Positions 6,292-10,420 of a stretch of DNA of 10,420 bases are shown here, one piece after another. Below the pieces are notes generated by a model that made no database searches, was not told the origin of the DNA, and saw only the letters and a list, made by a program, of their open reading frames with translations. This DNA is from an alpha proteobacterium 3107. Its GTDB lineage: Bacteria > Pseudomonadota > Alphaproteobacteria > Rhodobacterales > Rhodobacteraceae. Both the position numbers and the translations under genes were made by a program. The stretch is from assembly GCA_001483205.1 (NCBI GenBank), contig JPPB01000288.1, positions 1 to 10,420 on the forward strand, written 5' to 3'. How positions within the stretch are numbered: position 1 is the stretch's first letter; every line of letters starts with the position of its first letter.

Positions 6292-6320
6292 CTTAAACAG
6301 GCCATTCACAACGCTGTCAA
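6292..6320 (-). promoter_or_regulatory. Predicted sigma70-type promoter of the buf cluster
   Basis: On the minus strand TTGACA (6320-6315), a 17-bp spacer and TTTAAG (6297-6292) form a good housekeeping-type promoter, which would start transcription about 60 bases before bufA. A second ATTGACA lies exactly 15 bp upstream (6330-6335), with further matching bases after it, making a direct repeat that could be a regulator site. I saw no clear ECF SigF-type element (GTAACC) here. Confidence 0.55.
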
Positions 6321-6465
6321 TCACGCCCGTGTCAATTCCTGTTATGATCCGTGAGGCGGTTGTGCGCTGTCCGTTGGTCAAAAGCGCAAGGCACCCGGCC
6401 CGGTGGTTTGCGCCGGACAGGGGGCGCACCGGTGTCACCGCCCTGATCTGGCCGGGGGCCGTGCC

Positions 6466-6972
6466 TTATGGCTCTTGTCGTGGCAAGACCCAGTTCGGGC
6501 GCGGAAAATGGCAGGTATAGCCGTTCGGAAAGCGTTCCAGATAATCCTGATGTTCCGGCTCGGCCTGCCAGAAATCGCCTGCGGGTTCGACATCTGTCAC
6601 CACCGGGCCGGGCCAGAGGCCGGAGGCATTGACATCGGCAATCATGCGCTCCGCTTCCGCCCTCTGCGCCTCATCGGTGTAATAAATCGCCGACCGGTAG
6701 GACGGGCCGACATCATTGCCCTGCCGGTTTGGTGTTGTCGGGTCGTGAATCTGAAAGAACAGCTCCAGCAACCGCCGGTAGGGGAGTGTTTCGGCATCAA
6801 AGATGATCTCGATCCCCTCGGCATGGGTGCCATGGTTGCGATAGGTGGCGTTCGGCACATCGCCGCCGGTATAACCCACCCGTGTCGAGACCACGCCGGG
6901 CAGCCTGCGGATCAGCGCCTGCATTCCCCAGAAACACCCCCCGGCCAGAACCGCGCGTTCCCCGGCCATCAT
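6466..6972 (-). CDS. msrA: Peptide methionine (S)-S-oxide reductase
   Basis: The 168-aa enzyme reduces the S-epimer of methionine sulfoxide in proteins and free methionine, using thioredoxin. The catalytic motif GGCFWG is at 11-16 with nucleophile C13. Other family marks are VGYTGG (32-37), [18 protein letters not shown] (72-89), YRSAIYY (92-98) and [14 protein letters not shown] (134-147). A second cysteine, C154 in [11 protein letters not shown], can act as the resolving thiol. The length suits the single-domain cytoplasmic form. Two adjacent ATGs open the gene and the first overlaps the msrB stop (ATGA), so the two reductases are co-translated. The stop is TAA. It lies 241 bp upstream of bufA on the same strand. 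Confidence 0.96.
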   Translation of the reverse strand: MMAGERAVLAGGCFWGMQALIRRLPGVVSTRVGYTGGDVPNATYRNHGTHAEGIEIIFDAETLPYRRLLELFFQIHDPTTPNRQGNDVGPSYRSAIYYTDEAQRAEAERMIADVNASGLWPGPVVTDVEPAGDFWQAEPEHQDYLERFPNGYTCHFPRPNWVLPRQEP

Positions 6973-7421
6973 TCCGCCCCCTCTTTGAACAGGGGCAGAT
7001 AGTCGCCATAGCCTTCGGCCTCCAGCGCGCTTGCCGGAACAAAGCGCAGGGCGGCGGAGTTGATGCAGTAGCGCAGCCCGCCCCGGTCATGCGGGCCGTC
7101 GGGAAAGACATGACCCAGGTGGCTGTCGCCATGGGTCGAGCGGACCTCGGTGCGGGTCATGCCATGGCTGGCGTCGGTATGTTCGGTGATGTGGGCGGCC
7201 TCGACCGGCCGGGTGAAGCTCGGCCAGCCGCTTCCGCTGTCGAATTTGTCGGTCGAGGCAAAGAGCGGTTCGCCCGAGACAATATCGACATAAAGCCCGG
7301 CGCCGGTGAATTTGTCGTATTGGCCGGTGAAGGGGCGTTCGGTTCCGCTCTGTTGGGTGATGCGAAACTGTTCCGGTGTCAGGCGCGCGATGGCGTCCGG
7401 ATCCTTGGCATAGCGGCGCAT
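6969..7421 (-). CDS. msrB: Peptide methionine (R)-S-oxide reductase
   Basis: The 150-aa enzyme reduces the R-epimer of methionine sulfoxide, complementing MsrA. The catalytic motif RYCIN holds C119, the only cysteine in the protein. [13 protein letters not shown] (42-54), [11 protein letters not shown] (62-72) and [11 protein letters not shown] (100-110) are typical. The two CxxC pairs that bind structural zinc in many MsrBs are absent, and the usual resolving cysteine of SGCGWPSF is serine, so thioredoxin probably reduces C119 directly; such forms are known. I take ATG 7421 (MRRYAKDP), because AGGAGA lies about 8 bases upstream; a longer frame to 7478 has no such site and low-complexity sequence. 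The stop overlaps the msrA start. Confidence 0.95.
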   Translation of the reverse strand: MRRYAKDPDAIARLTPEQFRITQQSGTERPFTGQYDKFTGAGLYVDIVSGEPLFASTDKFDSGSGWPSFTRPVEAAHITEHTDASHGMTRTEVRSTHGDSHLGHVFPDGPHDRGGLRYCINSAALRFVPASALEAEGYGDYLPLFKEGAE

Positions 7422-7446
7422 TCGGGTCTCCTGTGGTTGCTGTCCG

Positions 7447-7474
7447 GGGGCGGGGCCGGGCATGGCCCCGCCCC
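7447..7474 (-). promoter_or_regulatory. Long GC hairpin in the msrB leader region
   Basis: GGGGCGGGGCC (7447-7457) and GGCCCCGCCCC (7464-7474) form a perfect 11-bp stem with a 6-base loop, 26 bp upstream of the msrB start codon. If it is in the transcript it lies just upstream of the ribosome site. It could be a leader control element or the 3' end of something transcribed toward sdaA. Confidence 0.4.
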
Positions 7475-7572
7475 GCATGTCAAGATGGGCAATGCCGGGG
7501 GGATTTTCCAGTCATGTTGCGTGCTGGCGGACGTTATCATTGCGCCCCCGGAGATCAACACCATCAGGCCGA

Positions 7573-7600
7573 TTGCATCCGAACCGGCGTCGGGTATAGT
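7573..7600 (+). promoter_or_regulatory. Predicted sdaA promoter
   Basis: TTGCAT (7573-7578), a 16-bp spacer and TATAGT (7595-7600) make a good sigma70-type promoter; transcription would start near 7607, about 38 bases before the sdaA ATG. Confidence 0.6.
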
Positions 7601-7644
7601 CTGCCCGCCGGACGCCCCCGGCAGCCTGATAAAGGAAACCCCGG

Positions 7645-9021
7645 ATGTTCCTGTCCGTTTTCGACATGTTCAAGATCGGGATCGGCCCGTCATCCTCGCA
7701 CACCATGGGGCCGATGGTGGCCGCCGCGCGCTTTCTGGACCTGCTGCGGCAAAGCCCTTTCCGCCCGGCGGGGCTGCGGGCCTCTCTGCACGGGTCGCTC
7801 GCCTTTACCGGCGTCGGCCACGCCACCGACCGGGCGACGATTCTGGGGCTGGCCGGTTTCCTGCCTGACAGCTATGACGCCGACAGGGCCGAGGAAGCAT
7901 TGGCGCACATCCGGGCGACGAAACGGATCAATGCCGACGGCCTGCCGCCGCTCATATTCGACCCCGGCACCGATCTGGTTTTCGACTACGGCCCCCCGTT
8001 GCCCGGACACGCCAACGGCATGATCCTGATGGCCACCGATGCCCAGGGCGATGTGATCACGCAGGAAACCTATTATTCCATCGGGGGCGGGTTCATTGCC
8101 ACCGGGGCCGAGCTGACCGCAGGCACCCATACCGCATCCCGGCCCGGCACATATCCGTATCCGTTTGAAAGCGCGGCGCAGATGCTCGGGATGGCCCGGA
8201 AAAGCAACCTCAGCATCGCCGAAATGAAACGCGCCAACGAACTGGCCCATCGCAGTCATTCAGAGCTTGACCACGACATGGGCGTTATCTGGCAGGTGAT
8301 GAACGCCTGTATCGAGCGCGGCCTTGCCACCGACGGTATTCTGCCCGGCGGCCTGTTGGTGCGCCGCCGCGCCAAGGGCATCCATGACGCGCTTCTGGCA
8401 GAACGGGGCATGAACCTGAACCCGCCCCACACCATCAATGACTGGATGAGTGTCTATGCGATGGCGGTGAACGAGGAAAACGCCGCGGGCGGGCAGGTGG
8501 TGACCGCCCCCACTAATGGCGCGGCGGGGGTGGTTCCGGCGGTGATCCGCTATTGGCTTGATCATGTTCCCGGTGCGTCGGTTTCCGGGGTCGGGGATTT
8601 TCTGCTGACCGCGGCGGCGATTGGCGGGCTGGTCAAGCACAATGCGTCGATTTCAGGTGCGGAATGCGGGTGTCAGGCCGAGGTCGGGTCGGCCTCTGCG
8701 ATGGCGGCGGCAGGGTTCTGCGCGGTGATGGGCGGCACACCGGAGCAGGTCGAGAACGCGGCGGAGATTGCGCTGGAGCACCACCTGGGCATGACCTGCG
8801 ATCCGGTCAGGGGGCTGGTGCAGGTGCCTTGCATCGAGCGCAACGGGCTGGGGGCGATCAAGGCGGTTTCCGCCGCTTCGCTGGCGTTGCGGGGGGACGG
8901 CAGGCACTTTGTCCCGCTTGACAGTGCGATTGAGACCATGCGCCAGACCGGCGAGGATATGAGCGAGAAATACAAGGAAACGTCGCTCGGCGGGCTGGCG
9001 GTGAACGTGCCGAACTGCTGA
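7645..9021 (+). CDS. sdaA: L-serine ammonia-lyase (iron-sulfur L-serine dehydratase), single-chain
   Basis: The 458-aa cytoplasmic enzyme converts L-serine to pyruvate and ammonia using an oxygen-sensitive [4Fe-4S] cluster rather than PLP. The N-terminal (beta) domain starts [19 protein letters not shown] (6-24), the serine-binding signature. The C-terminal (alpha) domain holds the cluster cysteines C343 (GAECGCQAE), C385 (MTCDPV) and C396 (VPCIERN). The last residue is C458, as in the Legionella pneumophila enzyme of the same length, where the terminal cysteine folds into the active site, ligates the cluster and self-inhibits until serine displaces it. Alpha and beta domains are fused as in E. 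coli SdaA. AAGGAA lies upstream of the ATG. It is divergent from msrB and has its own promoter. Confidence 0.97.
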   Translation: MFLSVFDMFKIGIGPSSSHTMGPMVAAARFLDLLRQSPFRPAGLRASLHGSLAFTGVGHATDRATILGLAGFLPDSYDADRAEEALAHIRATKRINADGLPPLIFDPGTDLVFDYGPPLPGHANGMILMATDAQGDVITQETYYSIGGGFIATGAELTAGTHTASRPGTYPYPFESAAQMLGMARKSNLSIAEMKRANELAHRSHSELDHDMGVIWQVMNACIERGLATDGILPGGLLVRRRAKGIHDALLAERGMNLNPPHTINDWMSVYAMAVNEENAAGGQVVTAPTNGAAGVVPAVIRYWLDHVPGASVSGVGDFLLTAAAIGGLVKHNASISGAECGCQAEVGSASAMAAAGFCAVMGGTPEQVENAAEIALEHHLGMTCDPVRGLVQVPCIERNGLGAIKAVSAASLALRGDGRHFVPLDSAIETMRQTGEDMSEKYKETSLGGLAVNVPNC

Positions 9022-9099
9022 GCAAGGCCTCTCTGTGATGGCGTATCGGCGGCCAGACCGTCCGCCCGGCTCGGTTCGGTGTGTCAATCAGAGGCTTGC
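9022..9099 (+). terminator. Possible long-range stem after sdaA
   Basis: GCAAGGCCTCT (9022-9032), starting right after the sdaA stop, is complementary to AGAGGCTTGC (9090-9099) except for one bulged base. The enclosed loop is about 57 bases, so this is weak as a terminator. The right arm overlaps the proposed -35 of the next small gene. Confidence 0.25.
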
Positions 9100-9123
9100 A
9101 AGTTTGGGTGCAGGCTCTATTTT
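9096..9123 (+). promoter_or_regulatory. Possible promoter of the 53-aa membrane microprotein
   Basis: TTGCAA (9096-9101), a 16-bp spacer and TATTTT (9118-9123) precede the small gene by 26 bases. The match is moderate. Confidence 0.35.
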
Positions 9124-9149
9124 GAAGGCATAACCGGGAGGCAACCGGC

Positions 9150-9311
9150 ATGAGCATCACCCCTGACATGATCACGCTTGGCGGGATCGTTGCAATCCTC
9201 GTCTTTCTGTGGAATCTGCACAGAGACATGGCTGATCTGCGTGAGCGCATGGCGCGTCTTGAGGGATTGTTTGAAGGATTCACCGGGAAAACGCGACAGA
9301 ACGACACCTGA
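9150..9311 (+). CDS. 53-aa single-pass membrane microprotein with basic amphipathic tail
   Basis: This short gene is easy to overlook. It has a GGGAGG ribosome site 7-12 bases before ATG and runs to TGA at 9309-9311. Residues 8-22 (ITLGGIVAILVFLWN) form one membrane segment with a short N-terminal part, followed by a charged heptad-like helix (HRDMADLRERMARLEGLFEGF, about 24-44) and a polar tail. The phrase LRERMARLEGL is common in small hypothetical proteins of Proteobacteria, which suggests conservation, but I know no assigned function. It could be a membrane-tethered regulator or the hydrophobic partner of a larger protein. It follows sdaA by 128 bp and precedes a repeat copy. Confidence 0.7.
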   Translation: MSITPDMITLGGIVAILVFLWNLHRDMADLRERMARLEGLFEGFTGKTRQNDT

Positions 9312-9332
9312 TGCCCCGTGCCGGGCCGAATG

Positions 9333-9408
9333 ATATGGCCTGACGCCCGGATTTTGAGTCCAAGCCCCGTTTCTGATCCCGCCCGGCGCTTGCGGAGACC
9401 TCTCCATA
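9333..9408 (-). repeat. Dispersed repeat family B, copy 2 (inverted)
   Basis: On the minus strand this element begins with the tag variant TATGGAGAGGTC (9408-9397), directly after the thiN stop codon. It then runs through CGCAAGCGCCGGGCGGGATC and ends at CATAT (9333). Bases 9387-9333 match 98-152 at 46 of 55 positions. Its head also matches family A (GCAAGCGCCGGGCGGGA), so it links the two families. Here the tag is at the start of the unit and a partial tag (CATAT) at the end. Confidence 0.75.
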
Positions 9409-9409
9409 T

Positions 9410-10090
9410 TCACCCCCCGGACCATCCCGAAGGCTCTGACACCAGGCGCGCGCAGACCTCTGCCAGCGCCGCGCGCGGCACAAGCACCAGCATTCGCGGC
9501 GCGTCAAAGCCGAGCGTGACCGGGCCTGTCACCCGGTTCGAGGTGCCGATCCGCCCGTCAGCGGCAAACGGAATACCCCTGATCGGCCATTCCAGCCCCC
9601 CGGACCACCCCTCAACCGGCCCGAGCGGAAACAGCGACAACAGGCTGCCCGCCCCCAACGACAGCGAAATCCGCGGCGGGGCCAGAAATGTCACCATCTC
9701 CTCCCCGATCAGAACGCAACGCTTCTCGGGGTGGCGGACAAGCGCGTTCAGCGCCGCCAGTTCGTGATCGGGCCGCGCGCCGGTAAACCCCACCCCCAGG
9801 ATCAGCGGCGCGTCAATCAGGGCAAGGCATTTCCCGAAATCCGTGCTGTCCTGATCGGGAATGTGGTGCTGCCGCTCTGCCGGGATCGCCGCCCGCGCGC
9901 CATCACTGATCGAATCAAAGTCACCGATCACCGCCAGCGGCGCGAGACCCCGGCGCAGCACCGCGTCCGCGCCCCCGTCTGCGGCAACCACCCCCGGCCC
10001 GATGGCCAGTGCCGCGTCAAGCGCCGATTCCGCGAATGCCGCACCACCAACCAGAGTAATCGGGCGGGAATCATGTATAATAGGCGTCAT
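9410..10090 (-). CDS. thiN: Thiamine diphosphokinase (thiamine pyrophosphokinase)
   Basis: The 226-aa cytoplasmic enzyme transfers pyrophosphate from ATP to thiamine, giving the cofactor thiamine diphosphate. Family motifs appear in order: ADGGAD (37-42), IGDFDS (55-60), DQDSTDFGKCL (79-89), GFTGARPDHELAALNAL (101-117) and GTSNR (182-186) in the C-terminal beta-sandwich thiamine-binding domain. The acidic DFDS and DQDSTDF residues should bind Mg-ATP. I choose ATG 10090 (MTPIIHDS), though no Shine-Dalgarno is seen; the frame is open further upstream only through GTG or TTG starts with unlike-family sequence (to 10129). It is divergent from the gene at 10221. No TPP riboswitch or thiamine transport gene is visible in the window. 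The stop is immediately followed by a dispersed repeat. Confidence 0.93.
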   Translation of the reverse strand: MTPIIHDSRPITLVGGAAFAESALDAALAIGPGVVAADGGADAVLRRGLAPLAVIGDFDSISDGARAAIPAERQHHIPDQDSTDFGKCLALIDAPLILGVGFTGARPDHELAALNALVRHPEKRCVLIGEEMVTFLAPPRISLSLGAGSLLSLFPLGPVEGWSGGLEWPIRGIPFAADGRIGTSNRVTGPVTLGFDAPRMLVLVPRAALAEVCARLVSEPSGWSGG

Positions 10091-10220
10091 CACGGGGGGC
10101 CTGATTCGTTTTTTGCGGTTTGGACACAATCTTGCCCGGAAATTTCCCAGTTATGTGCTCATAGCACCCGTAACCAGTTGCAGACAATAAGCCGCGCGGC
10201 AGAGAGAAGTGAACAGCGTA

Positions 10221-10420
10221 ATGGGCGGAACCAATAAAATTCTAACAATATCTTACGGAACCTTTTCCTGCGCGCTGGAAGGTTTCGACGATTCGTTTGC
10301 GGTCATGCAGGGGATTATCGGCTATTTGCGTGATCTGGACAGCGGGGAGCGGCCTGCCGGAATTGAACCGCCGGAACCTGCGCCTGAGGCACTGACCCGC
10401 ATTGCCGAACGCGAATCGGG
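10221..10420 (+). CDS. Conserved Rhodobacteraceae hypothetical protein, N-terminal part only
   Basis: The window ends inside this gene after 66 codons. The N-terminus [20 protein letters not shown], followed by a helix ([14 protein letters not shown]) and [18 protein letters not shown], resembles large uncharacterised proteins that I recall as common and long in Rhodobacteraceae, often labelled hypothetical or lipoprotein without good reason. No signal peptide or lipobox is visible here. ATG 10221 is preferred because related proteins begin just before NKILT; an in-frame GTG at 10209 is possible. A GAGAAG lies 12-18 bases upstream, a weak and distant ribosome site. It is divergent from thiN across 130 bp. 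Function unknown. Confidence 0.75.
   Translation, partial: MGGTNKILTISYGTFSCALEGFDDSFAVMQGIIGYLRDLDSGERPAGIEPPEPAPEALTRIAERES

Noticed and set aside
7690..8640. Minus-strand frames inside sdaA
   Set aside because: They are antisense to a complete, well-conserved enzyme and have no ribosome sites or recognisable domains.
9451..9464. Another tag-like AGACCTCTGCCA
   Set aside because: It lies within thiN coding sequence (AEVCARL) without a repeat body, so it is probably coincidence.
10091..10129. Longer thiN start at a TTG codon
   Set aside because: The extra 13 residues are basic and unlike the family, and no ribosome site precedes them; ATG 10090 fits better.
10138..10147. Palindrome GGAAATTTCC between thiN and the last gene
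   Set aside because: It is a single 10-base palindrome with no match to a regulator site I know, so it may be chance.

Overview
This is a GC-rich window with codon usage and gene types typical of an alphaproteobacterium. The best guess is the Rhodobacteraceae (Rhodobacterales): the truncated protein at the right end (start [20 protein letters not shown]) resembles a conserved hypothetical I associate with that family, and the cold-shock, DUF1640-like and bufferin-type proteins fit too. Taxonomy is inferred from protein style, not from a marker gene.

Layout. Bases 1-280 hold no gene; they are a stack of short dispersed repeats, each ending in the tag TATGCAGAGGTC. Next come a coxG-like SRPBCC gene (-), a coiled-coil/membrane-anchor DUF1640-like gene (-) and a cold-shock gene (+). 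Bases 1816-2133 are again gene-free, with a run of hairpins, an inverted copy of the first repeat and another tag. From 7421 down to 2134, every gene is on the minus strand: msrB-msrA (methionine sulfoxide reductases), a 241-bp gap with a good sigma70-type promoter, a four-gene cluster bufA-bufB-bufC-bufD, and a succinate-semialdehyde dehydrogenase (gabD). On the plus strand follow sdaA (L-serine ammonia-lyase) and an unannotated 53-aa membrane microprotein. Another repeat copy abuts the 3' end of thiN (-), and the window ends inside the conserved hypothetical (+).

The most notable content is the bufABCD cluster (6224 to 3644). It encodes a secreted 100-aa precursor with four cysteines (DUF2282), a DUF692/MNIO multinuclear iron oxidase, a DUF2063 partner and a DoxX membrane protein. 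The last three genes are translationally coupled by 1-nt and 4-nt overlaps. This is the layout of the recently described bufferin RiPPs, thought to bind copper in the periplasm after cysteine modification. The msrBA pair directly upstream on the same strand repairs oxidised methionine, so the neighbourhood may be a metal/oxidant defence block; that link is inference.

The second theme is the repeat family: at least three sites (1-257, 1900-2105, 9333-9408) carry modular copies in both orientations, each next to the 3' end of a gene (coxG, csp/gabD, thiN). I do not recognise it as a named element.
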